From assembly GCA_047638695.1 (NCBI GenBank), contig JBLINY010000058.1:1-27458 (forward strand): a stretch of 27,458 nucleotides of DNA, written 5' to 3'. The DNA is from JAHECQ01 sp047638695 (GTDB lineage Bacteria > Actinomycetota > Acidimicrobiia > Acidimicrobiales > SZUA-35). The notes under the pieces were generated by a model. It saw only the letters and a program-made list of their open reading frames with translations, had not been told where the DNA came from and did no database searches. A program made the translations under genes and the position numbers. This document shows, piece after piece, positions 6,740-14,567 of this stretch; the first letter of the stretch is position 1; each line of letters opens with the position of its first letter.

Positions 6740-7591
6740 TCAGACAGACAGCGACCGAATAGCGGCCGCCACCACCTGCTGAGCAAGAAGGCGGACATGG
6801 TTCTTGTCGGCCTCGACTGCTCCCGTCGCGATCGCGACCAACGCATCCCCATCCGCCCCGGTATGGGCTGGCAGCAACGCGCGAGCTAAACCGTCGTGGC
6901 CACTCTGGGCTACAAGGTAACAACCGACCTTGTCGAGAGCGGCGTTAGTAGCAATGACGCCGATCGTCGTGTTTGCCCGGTCGTCGCTCGGCGCCAACAC
7001 CGGTGGGCCAATATCGGCGGTCGACGAGCCGTCGTCGATCGAGCCAACCGCGTTCACGGCAAGCAGAGCACTCACCACCAGATCACCGTGCCGCAGCGTC
7101 GCCGAGGCCAACCCGGCCACGACTGCCTTATCCCGGCCGTGCCACTTGCCGACCGTGCATCCGGTTCCGGCCCCCACGCTGCCAAGCTCGATCGGGCCCG
7201 AGGTGGCTATCTCGATGGCGGCGCGGCCGTTCGTGGGGGTAGGTCGTACCGCAGCATTGCCGACGCCGAGATCGAATAGGCTCATCCCGACAACAATTGG
7301 AACCCGACCGTGGGCGGTCTCGAAACCTCGCCCTGCTTTCTCGAGCCAACCCATCACACCGTCAGATGCGGCCAGGCCGAAGGCCGAGCCACCTGAGAGC
7401 ACAACGGCATCGACGGCCTCGACCGAACGGCTCGGATCAAGCAGGGCAAACTCTCTGGTCGCTGGGGCACCACCACGTACCTCACCCGAGGCCACGACCG
7501 CCGGTGGACACACGATCACCGTGCAGCCGGTACGAGCATCCGAGTTCGTCCAATGCCCGACGGCAAAGCCGGGAACGTCAGTGAGCACCAC
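6740..7591 (-). CDS. P1-family (DmpA-type) self-processing peptidase
   Basis: The 283-residue protein matches peptidase family S58/P1 (L-aminopeptidase/D-esterase and beta-peptidyl aminopeptidase relatives). Seen directly are the N-terminal VPGFAVGHWTN strand, LSGGSAFGLAA (65-75), LAVNAVGSI (177-185) and the ANTTIGVIATNAALDK segment (206-221). Family members cleave themselves into two chains just before a Ser or Thr nucleophile; here the nucleophile should be one of the threonines at 208-209. The physiological substrate is unknown. The start is GTG at 7591 or the adjacent GTG at 7588. The first codons overlap the end of the QTMAN-like gene by about 14 nt, so the two are probably co-transcribed and translationally coupled. 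Confidence 0.93.
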   Translation of the reverse strand: MVLTDVPGFAVGHWTNSDARTGCTVIVCPPAVVASGEVRGGAPATREFALLDPSRSVEAVDAVVLSGGSAFGLAASDGVMGWLEKAGRGFETAHGRVPIVVGMSLFDLGVGNAAVRPTPTNGRAAIEIATSGPIELGSVGAGTGCTVGKWHGRDKAVVAGLASATLRHGDLVVSALLAVNAVGSIDDGSSTADIGPPVLAPSDDRANTTIGVIATNAALDKVGCYLVAQSGHDGLARALLPAHTGADGDALVAIATGAVEADKNHVRLLAQQVVAAAIRSLSV

Positions 7592-8681
7592 CCGAAACTA
7601 GCCTGGTCAGCCGAGCGTCATAGATTGGTGCCAGGATCCTCCAGTCGTGACGAGCCACATCAGCGGCAAGGTCGCCATCGACGACCGAGGGCCAGCAACG
7701 CACCGCCTCTTCGAGCGCTGAGCCAAAGTGTCCCGGCCGGTAGCCAACAAAGTCCGGGCCGAGCACTTCGGGATATGCCAGCGCGGCTGGCACAACCGGG
7801 CGACACCCGGCCGCGACTGCCTCGGCCACTCCGGCACCGAAGAAGTCGTGAGTCGCGCAACTCACGACTATGTCGGCATCCATCAGGTGGGCACGGTAGG
7901 TCGTTCGGTGGAACGGGCCGCAGGCCACGACATGAGCGGCCTGCGACTCGGCGATAGCCGTCCGACGAGATCGTCCCACTTGAGGTTCGACGCCAGCAAG
8001 CACAAGCCCGTAGTCAAGACCGGCGCCGTCAAGACGGCGAAGGGCACGGATGAAGGCATCGGGGTCCTTGTCGTCCTCCCACCGATGGGGCCACACGATC
8101 AGCGGGCGCCGATCTGGGTTGGTCGAGCGCGGCAGCACCAACGTCTCCTCACCGATCCAGCTCAGGTCGAGCCCCAAGGGCAAGACCTCGAAGCGTTCGG
8201 TGACAGCGTCGAGCTCTGTGAGGTGCGACTGATCGGGCTGAGCTCGGAGAAAAACGGGGAGGGCCTGCACAACAGCTCGGCGGTGAAAGTCACTGTTGAA
8301 CAACACAACGTCGGCGACACACCACGACACCCAATTCACGAGCGCTGCTGCCCGATCCGCTGCTGTGGCCGGGTACACCAGCTGGCTCTCGTGCTGATAC
8401 ACCGCAATTGGCACATCGGCGCCCAGCCGCCGGCGGGTAAGGGCCAAGAGATGGGCGACGTCTACCAAACCGCTGACAAGCAACGCATCTGGTACACCGT
8501 TGTCGGTTACCCACCTACTGATCTTGGCGGCAAGAGGAAGCGCTCCTCCCTGAAGCCGCCAGCGCCATGATGCTGCCGGCAGACCGATGACCTCAATCTG
8601 GTGATCGCTGGCTGAGGCATACCCCTCGGCCCATTCACGATGCGATCCACCCAACCATGGCTCGACCAGGACAACCTTCAC
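7578..8681 (-). CDS. GTDC1/QTMAN-like glycosyltransferase (DUF3524 type)
   Basis: This 367-residue protein looks like the family of vertebrate GTDC1, identified as the tRNA-queuosine mannosyltransferase QTMAN. Shared landmarks by eye are EPWLGGSHREW (7-17), LPAASWRWR (34-42), the YQHESQLVYP block (95-104), VLFNSDFHR (126-134), WPHRWEDDKDP (198-208), the acidic ATHDFFG segment with AEAVAAGC (276-293) and LAYPEVLG (301-308). The C-terminal half is a GT-B nucleotide-sugar binding domain. By family knowledge it would add a hexose, perhaps mannose, to an acceptor; tRNA queuosine is the leading candidate, but the bacterial substrate is inference. GTG at 8681 has a weak AGG 8 nt upstream. It lies between the glmS-like gene and the P1 peptidase. 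Confidence 0.85.
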   Translation of the reverse strand: MKVVLVEPWLGGSHREWAEGYASASDHQIEVIGLPAASWRWRLQGGALPLAAKISRWVTDNGVPDALLVSGLVDVAHLLALTRRRLGADVPIAVYQHESQLVYPATAADRAAALVNWVSWCVADVVLFNSDFHRRAVVQALPVFLRAQPDQSHLTELDAVTERFEVLPLGLDLSWIGEETLVLPRSTNPDRRPLIVWPHRWEDDKDPDAFIRALRRLDGAGLDYGLVLAGVEPQVGRSRRTAIAESQAAHVVACGPFHRTTYRAHLMDADIVVSCATHDFFGAGVAEAVAAGCRPVVPAALAYPEVLGPDFVGYRPGHFGSALEEAVRCWPSVVDGDLAADVARHDWRILAPIYDARLTRLVSGGAH

Positions 8682-8716
8682 CGCGCAAACCTGGGTTCAG
8701 CGGACGGCATCACGAG

Positions 8717-8741
8717 CACTCCGAACCGCAACGCCGGAGTG
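8717..8741 (-). terminator. Hairpin after the glmS-like gene
   Basis: Perfect 7-bp arms CACTCCG and CGGAGTG enclose an 11-nt loop, starting about 20 nt after the glmS-like stop and 36 nt before the next GTG. No U-tract follows. It could be a U-poor terminator or a processing and stability element separating glmS from the downstream pair. Confidence 0.4.
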
Positions 8742-8761
8742 GGCATCGTCGCTCGGCACGA

Positions 8762-11700
8762 TCAAGCCAGAGCCTCCCAGCGAGATGCGACATCGGAGAT
8801 GGGAGCCGTGAGGAGCTCGACTGTTGGCACCTCGGCCAACAGGTCCTCGCGGAAGCTCGGCTCGCGCTCGGTAACCACATCAACAAGCTGCCGGTAACGA
8901 TTGTGGTAACCCTGCAATACCGAGCGAGCGGTGGCCACGCCAAGATCCTCACGGAGCTTGAGGTGGCACAGCGTGAGACCGGTGGACTCGCCATCCTTGA
9001 TCTCGGGAACAATCAACACGACCCGGCCGTCGGACCCAACGGTGACGAAGGGCTCGCGCTCGACGGCGACACGGTGCTTGGTTCCACGCAACGTTGGGTC
9101 TTTCTCGACCCGAGAACTCAACGACGCTGCCAACCCGCTGCGGTCGACCACGAAGATCTGGGAACCGGTGTCCGGGTTGCCTTCGATGCGATAGCGGGTG
9201 TAGCCGACCACTTCCTCGACCGCGGGACTAAGAGCGGCCAGCGACCGCAACGAGCGATAGCTGAGTCGGTCACGAGGGCAACCGGTGCCGAGCACCTCCT
9301 GGATCAATCCGGCCTGCAGCAAGCTTTCGTCCGCCCGCGAGATTCCGACCGTCACCGTCTTCGCCTGATGCTTGATGGCATCGATCGGCCGCGTGAGTTC
9401 CTCGATCGCTGCCGTTAGAGCGACCGCCAGGTCTTCGACAATGACGCCCGGGGTACCGACCTTGCCCATTTCTATCTGATACGAGTCGAATGGAACGGCT
9501 CGAGTTGCGAAACGAAGGAGAACCGCCAAGCGACTGGCGGTCGATGCTTCGAGATGGCCGTTGTAGTGACCTGACCGCAGCTGCTCGAAGAAGCGTGTCG
9601 CCAACGGTTCAAGTGAGCCACTGAACGAATCGAACCAGTCATCACCGGTGGCTCCGACATGCTGCTCGATGATGCCGCGTGCTTCGCGCAGTGGCCGAGC
9701 CGAGGCGTCGATAGCAAGGGCCGCTTCGTAGCCAAAGAGATGACCAACGACCGTGGAGAGCACGAAGGCCAACAGCGGATGGGCCTCGGGAACGGCGATG
9801 ACATCGAGTGCGGCCGAGAAACGATTCTCACCCTCGGTCGCGATCACGATCGGCGCCGCCTTGTGGGCCCGAAAGATGGCGACCTCTTTTGCGACGTCAT
9901 CGGCGTTCGAACCAACCAGGCCCGCCGCGCAAACGAGAATCATGGGTTCGGACGAGAGGTCGATGTGCTTTTTATCCTCGGTGACGTCGCAGGCGATCGA
10001 CTTGTAGCAGAGTTCGCTCAGCTTGATTCGCAATTCACGAGCAGCAACAACGTTGGCCCCGTTACCCACCATGGCCCAATAGCGGCGGCTTGGAGCGTGC
10101 CGACCCGCCGCTGCTGCGATCTCGGGGCGCTTAGCCAGCGTGGCCCGCATGGCATCAGGCAGGGACCGCAAGGATTCAAGCAACGCCTGTTGTTCGGCGA
10201 CGGAAAGCGAGCGACCGTCGACAAGATCGGACACACCGAGCGCCACCAAGAAGCCGGCAGCGATCTGAGCATAAAAAGCCTTGGTCGAGGCAACACTCAT
10301 CTCTACATCGCGACCGTCGGAGGTGTACAGCACGCCGTCGGCCTTGTCGACCAGGTCGCTACCCCGACGATTCACAATCGCTAACACCACCGCACCGCGA
10401 CCGCGGGCCAGGTCGACCGTCCGGTTGGTATCGGTCGTGGTTCCCGACTGGCTAATAGCGATGGCCAGGGTGTCTGACATGTCATCGCGCAAGTTGAAGC
10501 CGGACAGCTCGGTGGCGGTGATGGCTCGGACAGGGATCTCCGACCCTTGTAAGGCCCATTCGAACGCGGCAGCAACGGCCTGACCGGCGACAGCGGCCGT
10601 GCCCTGTCCGATCACCTCGACGCGGCGAATGGCTCCGCTCCGAATTCGGCGAGCTACCGATTCCGGCATGGCCTCCGGGGGAAGTCGGACGTGAAGCGCA
10701 CCGTCCTGCTCTATCAGACGGCCCCGAAGTGTCTTGGAGAACGAGTTCGGGGACTCGCTGATCTCTTTCAAGAGAAAGTGATCGGCGTCGCCACGGTCGA
10801 TGTCGCGGGTGGTGACGTCCGGCGCCTTCCACTCGCCATCAGAAACAGGCAGGGGTGTTCCGTCGTAGGCAAAACGGGTGATCGCTTCCGGCCCGCCGGC
10901 GAGGGAGCCGCTGATGCGAACGATCTGGCCCTGGCTGGTCGTTGGGTTATCGAGATCGGCAGGCGTCTCGCCGTCCATCCGGATATAGGACGTTGCATCT
11001 TCGACAACGCCGTAGGGCTCGGAGGCAACGACAAAGGCGTCCTCGGCCAAACCGATAAACACGCCCTGACCACTCCCCCGCAGCGCAAGATGGACGTCGT
11101 CGGGCGCTTCGGCCGAACTGATACCGATCGCGACCGAACCCTCGAACTGGGCCACGGCGCGGCGAACCGACTCATCAAGATCATGGCCACCGGCCAGGCC
11201 ACGAGAGACCAGGGTCGGGATCACCTTGGCGTCCGTTGTGATCTCGCCCGGAATGCTCAATTTTTCAGCTGCGATCAGGTCAGAGAAGTTGTCTACATCG
11301 CCATTGAGCGTTGCGGTGACATACGGACCAGCCTCTCGACCGCTCTCGTCGCTGTTGACCGGGTGGGCGTTTGGCTCGGAGATAATCCCGACCGAGGCCC
11401 AACGGGTATGACCGAGCACCGTGGCCTCGGCCGCCTCACTCTCGAGAGCGGCCCGCAACAGATCGTCAGCCTGAATCGAGGCGCGCATCGATTTCGTATT
11501 GTCGCCGAGCTCCCCGATCTCTGCCGCCGCCTTATAGATGAAGCTGAGGTGTCCGGAGGCCGTACGGACAGCACCATCGGCGAACAATCCGCCGCCACTC
11601 CTGGCCGCCACCATCGCCTGAATAGCCTCGTCATCAAGATCGAGTCCGTGATTGCGCACCAGCACGTGCACGCCGGCACTATCTCGTCCACGTACTTCGA

Positions 11701-12187
11701 GACGATCGAGCCCACTGAGCGCCTGCTGGATACTGAAGTAGGCCGCCACTTTCGCCGACGCTGGATCCTTGCCAGCCAAGGTCCCAACTTCGCGGGCCGT
11801 GCGAAGTCGGTCACGTTGCATCGCCCAGGCAGCATCCTTGGCCGCGATGAGGGCGACGTTCACAGCCTCGAGGTCGTCGATGCGATCGCCCTCGAGATCG
11901 AGGTGCGCCTCGATCAGCGCGAGCGACTCGGTGATCTCTCCCAGTCGAGAATCGAGACCAGCGACCAGCGCTGAATCACCCAACATTGCCTGGAGTCCCG
12001 CCTCGCCACGCAATTGCAGATCGATGCCAGTCAGCACTTCACCGGTGGCAATGAGAGCCGCGGTGAGATCCACATCAGCGGGCGCCGGAAGCGCCTCGGA
12101 TGCTGTAGCGAGCTGCTGCAGGAGCTCGGCTGTATCGGGCGTTGCGCGTTGCGTCCGTCGACGCACAATTGCGATGATGCCGCACAT
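8762..12187 (-). CDS. glmS: Oversized GlmS-like glutamine amidotransferase/sugar isomerase
   Basis: GlmS makes glucosamine-6-phosphate from fructose-6-phosphate and glutamine, the first step to UDP-GlcNAc. This protein has 1141 residues against about 610-625 normally. Class II glutaminase parts: nucleophile Cys2 in MCGIIAIV, LEVRGRDSAGV (163-173), GHTRWAS (259-265) and NGDVDN (295-300). First SIS domain: KEISESPNSF (474-483), ISQSGTTTDTNRTV (578-591) and SVASTKAF (631-638). Second SIS domain: about 700-830, with TEDKKH (736-741) in the place of the usual ELKHGP. A GlmS-like tail QAKTVTVG (941-948) keeps the lysine that forms a Schiff base with fructose-6-phosphate. Extra material: about 140 mostly helical residues after the first strand, about 45 before HTRWA, about 90 between SIS2 and the tail, and about 190 beyond the tail. 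It follows glmM. A paralogue with other chemistry is possible. Confidence 0.82.
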   Translation of the reverse strand: MCGIIAIVRRRTQRATPDTAELLQQLATASEALPAPADVDLTAALIATGEVLTGIDLQLRGEAGLQAMLGDSALVAGLDSRLGEITESLALIEAHLDLEGDRIDDLEAVNVALIAAKDAAWAMQRDRLRTAREVGTLAGKDPASAKVAAYFSIQQALSGLDRLEVRGRDSAGVHVLVRNHGLDLDDEAIQAMVAARSGGGLFADGAVRTASGHLSFIYKAAAEIGELGDNTKSMRASIQADDLLRAALESEAAEATVLGHTRWASVGIISEPNAHPVNSDESGREAGPYVTATLNGDVDNFSDLIAAEKLSIPGEITTDAKVIPTLVSRGLAGGHDLDESVRRAVAQFEGSVAIGISSAEAPDDVHLALRGSGQGVFIGLAEDAFVVASEPYGVVEDATSYIRMDGETPADLDNPTTSQGQIVRISGSLAGGPEAITRFAYDGTPLPVSDGEWKAPDVTTRDIDRGDADHFLLKEISESPNSFSKTLRGRLIEQDGALHVRLPPEAMPESVARRIRSGAIRRVEVIGQGTAAVAGQAVAAAFEWALQGSEIPVRAITATELSGFNLRDDMSDTLAIAISQSGTTTDTNRTVDLARGRGAVVLAIVNRRGSDLVDKADGVLYTSDGRDVEMSVASTKAFYAQIAAGFLVALGVSDLVDGRSLSVAEQQALLESLRSLPDAMRATLAKRPEIAAAAGRHAPSRRYWAMVGNGANVVAARELRIKLSELCYKSIACDVTEDKKHIDLSSEPMILVCAAGLVGSNADDVAKEVAIFRAHKAAPIVIATEGENRFSAALDVIAVPEAHPLLAFVLSTVVGHLFGYEAALAIDASARPLREARGIIEQHVGATGDDWFDSFSGSLEPLATRFFEQLRSGHYNGHLEASTASRLAVLLRFATRAVPFDSYQIEMGKVGTPGVIVEDLAVALTAAIEELTRPIDAIKHQAKTVTVGISRADESLLQAGLIQEVLGTGCPRDRLSYRSLRSLAALSPAVEEVVGYTRYRIEGNPDTGSQIFVVDRSGLAASLSSRVEKDPTLRGTKHRVAVEREPFVTVGSDGRVVLIVPEIKDGESTGLTLCHLKLREDLGVATARSVLQGYHNRYRQLVDVVTEREPSFREDLLAEVPTVELLTAPISDVASRWEALA

Positions 12188-12271
12188 GTCGAGATCTGGC
12201 TCCCTTAGGGGGTTGGCAAAAGAGGTCTGCTCGGTACTCGAATCGGCAGCATCGGCGCTGATACTGAGTTG

Positions 12272-13612
12272 TTATTGCTGATTTACGAGACCTTCGGTCA
12301 CCGAAACTAATTCAGCGACGACCCGCTCCGCTGTCAAGGCATCCACATGCTCCACCATGATCCGAATCAGCGGTTCGGTTCCGGAGGGACGAACCAGCAC
12401 TCGCCCGTCGCCGCCTAGCTCGGCCTCGGCCTCAGCAATGGCGGCGCCTAGCCGATCAACAAGCGTGGCGTCGCGTTGAGGAAGACGCACATTCTCGAGC
12501 ACCTGGGGAAGAGACGTCATCGAGTCCGCAGCCACATCCGCAAGCGTGTCGCCCGAACGGATAACCGCATCCAGCAGCTGGACACCAGCCAAAACGCCAT
12601 CTCCGGTCGTTGACAGGTCGCGGCAGATCACATGGCCCGATTGTTCGCCACCGAGCGCGTAACCGCCCGAGTTCAGGGCCTCGAGCACGTATCGGTCGCC
12701 AACGCCCGTTTCGATCACATGGATACCTGCACGATCCATCGCCAAGCGAAGACCAAGGTTGGACATAACCGTTACAACCAGTGTGTCGGCGGTCAGACGC
12801 CCGGTGGTCTTCCAATCGGTCGCCAGAATGGCAAGGACATGATCACCATCGACGATCTCGCCCAAACCATCGACAGCTATGAGGCGATCAGCGTCGCCGT
12901 CGAAAGCCAGCCCAAGGTCAGCGCCGGTAGCTCGAACAGTCTCCTGGAGCGATTCGGGGTGCGTTGATCCGCAGGCTGCATTGATGTTGATGCCGTCGGG
13001 TTGGTCGCCGATAACCGTGAGGTCGGCGCCCAGCGCGGCGAAGACCTCGGGTCCGTAGCGACTGGCAGCACCATTTGCGCAGTCGAGTACCACAGAAAGG
13101 CCATCGAATCGACGACCTTCGAGCGACCGCACGACAGCGTCCGCCCATCCGACACTCAGATCATCGGCAACTGCCGATCCGATCGACTCTCCGACCGATA
13201 CAGCCGGGGCGGCCCCATCGAGCAGAGCGTGCATGCGGGATTCGATCTGTGCCTCGACAGTGTCGACCAGCTTGAGGCCGCCGGTAGCGAACAACTTGAT
13301 GCCGTTGTCGGCAAACGGATTGTGCGACGCCGAAATCATGGCCCCGCCAATGCCTTGGGAAGCTGCGACCCAGGCGACGGCCGGTGTCGGCACGACGCCC
13401 AACGTCAGACAGTCGACCCCAACGGAGGTGTAACCGGCGATGAGCGCAGACTCGAGCATCGGTCCCGAACGACGCGTATCGAGCCCGATGGCGACGCGAG
13501 AAACGCCCAGCACCTCGGCCGCAGCGCGGCCAAGGGCAAGGGCGATTTCCGGAGTGAGTTCGCTGTTGGCTTCTCCTCGGACACCATCGGTGCCGAAGCC
13601 GAGACGAGCCAC
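12272..13612 (-). CDS. glmM: Phosphoglucosamine mutase GlmM
   Basis: GlmM interconverts glucosamine-6-phosphate and glucosamine-1-phosphate, the step after GlmS. The 446-residue length is standard. FGTDGVRG opens the protein; the phosphorylated Ser96 lies in ISASHNP; the Mg-binding loop DGDADR is at 238-243; the sugar-binding loop GGEQSGH is at 321-327; and the phosphate-binding loop near the C-terminus reads VRPSGTEPLIR. The GTG start at 13612 shares one base with the rpsI stop (TAGTG), indicating coupling to rplM-rpsI, the order I recall from other actinobacteria. The glmS-like gene follows after 84 bp. Confidence 0.97.
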   Translation of the reverse strand: MARLGFGTDGVRGEANSELTPEIALALGRAAAEVLGVSRVAIGLDTRRSGPMLESALIAGYTSVGVDCLTLGVVPTPAVAWVAASQGIGGAMISASHNPFADNGIKLFATGGLKLVDTVEAQIESRMHALLDGAAPAVSVGESIGSAVADDLSVGWADAVVRSLEGRRFDGLSVVLDCANGAASRYGPEVFAALGADLTVIGDQPDGININAACGSTHPESLQETVRATGADLGLAFDGDADRLIAVDGLGEIVDGDHVLAILATDWKTTGRLTADTLVVTVMSNLGLRLAMDRAGIHVIETGVGDRYVLEALNSGGYALGGEQSGHVICRDLSTTGDGVLAGVQLLDAVIRSGDTLADVAADSMTSLPQVLENVRLPQRDATLVDRLGAAIAEAEAELGGDGRVLVRPSGTEPLIRIMVEHVDALTAERVVAELVSVTEGLVNQQ

Positions 13613-13998
13613 TAACGCTTGCTGTACTGCGGAGCCTTTCGGGCCTTCTTCAGGCCGTACTTCTTGGACTCCTTCTTGCGGGGGTCTCGGGTGAGGAGCC
13701 CTTCCGCCTTGACTGCACCGCGAACCTCAGGATCGAGCTCGACCAGAGCCCGAGTAATTCCCAACCGGAAGGCTCCGGCCTGACCGCTGAGCCCGCCACC
13801 GTGAAGATTGACATCGATATCGAAGGCTTCTTCGGTCTCGGTCACTCGCAATGGCTCGGTGATGAGCTTGCGGTGAACCGCTGAGGGGAAATAATCCTCG
13901 AACGAGCGGCCGTTAGCCGTAATTTCGCCAGTGCCAGGCCTGATGCGTACTCGGGCGACAGCCTGCTTACGACGACCAGTGGTTTGCAGATCGGTCAT
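13612..13998 (-). CDS. rpsI: 30S ribosomal protein uS9
   Basis: 128 residues with the N-terminal GRRKQAVARVRI block, LHGGGLSGQAGAFRLGI in the middle and the basic C-terminus ending QYSKR, which reaches toward the P-site tRNA in the ribosome. The ATG overlaps the rplM stop (ATGA) and the stop overlaps the glmM start, so rplM-rpsI-glmM is a tightly coupled unit. Confidence 0.98.
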   Translation of the reverse strand: MTDLQTTGRRKQAVARVRIRPGTGEITANGRSFEDYFPSAVHRKLITEPLRVTETEEAFDIDVNLHGGGLSGQAGAFRLGITRALVELDPEVRGAVKAEGLLTRDPRKKESKKYGLKKARKAPQYSKR

Positions 13999-14450
13999 TT
14001 CTTTACCTCGCGACGGGCGCCGGGAATTTCGAGTGTTTTGGGGGCTTGAGCCTGATGGGGGTGGTTGGGCCCAGAGTAGATCTTGAGCTTGGTCGCGATC
14101 TGAGCACCAAGCCGATTCTTTGGCAACATGCCAGTGATCGACTTGCGAACCGTGTCGGCGGGCTTGCGGCTGAGCGCATCGCCGTACGAACGACTCGTGA
14201 GGCCGCCGGGGTAACCGGAGTGGTGGTGCACCATCTTGTCAGCGGCTTTGCTGCCGGACAGCGCGATCTTCTCTGCGTTGATGATGATCACGTGATCGCC
14301 CATGTCCATGTGCGGAGCGAAGGTCGGCTTGTGCTTGCCACGAAGAACACGGGCAACTTCGGTGGCCATCCGGCCAAGGGTGAGATCGGTGGCGTCGACG
14401 ACGTACCACGAACGTTCGATCTCGGATGCTTTCGGACTGTAGGTTTTCAC
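13995..14450 (-). CDS. rplM: 50S ribosomal protein uL13
   Basis: 151 residues, normal length. Family landmarks are WYVVDATDLTLGRMAT near the N-terminus, LRGKHKPTFAPHMDMGDHV in the middle, and SITGMLPKNRLG followed by LKIYSGPNHPH toward the end. The GTG start at 14450 gives the expected N-terminus (MKTYSPKASEIERSW), but no clear Shine-Dalgarno motif precedes it. It is the first gene of the rplM-rpsI-glmM unit, 117 bp after truA. Confidence 0.97.
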   Translation of the reverse strand: MKTYSPKASEIERSWYVVDATDLTLGRMATEVARVLRGKHKPTFAPHMDMGDHVIIINAEKIALSGSKAADKMVHHHSGYPGGLTSRSYGDALSRKPADTVRKSITGMLPKNRLGAQIATKLKIYSGPNHPHQAQAPKTLEIPGARREVKK

Positions 14451-14567
14451 TTAGAACCCATTCTGAGGTTGATGGCCAAGATGACCGTGCTGGGCTGTTT
14501 GTCGCACCTTTCGGGTGCGGTTGTTGGCCTCAACTACGGCAGCAGATCAGCATACGGTCACTAAAGC
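14451..14567 (-). promoter_or_regulatory. rplM leader region with small hairpin
   Basis: The 117-bp truA-rplM gap has a hairpin with 6-bp arms CGCACC (14503-14508) and GGTGCG (14514-14519) and a 5-nt loop, about 50 nt before the rplM start. A TATGCT hexamer (minus strand, 14549-14554) fits TANNNT and could be a weak -10. The hairpin could terminate truA or act in an rplM leader; neither is established. Confidence 0.3.

Noticed and set aside
10691..11974. Long plus-strand open frame antisense to the glmS-like gene
   Set aside because: Shadow frame: the minus strand carries conserved glutaminase and SIS motifs through the same bases.
12188..12271. glmS ribozyme or riboswitch before the glmS-like gene
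   Set aside because: The spacer is 84 bp, too short for the Firmicutes ribozyme, and has no recognisable core; only a distant AAGGGAG ribosome site is seen.
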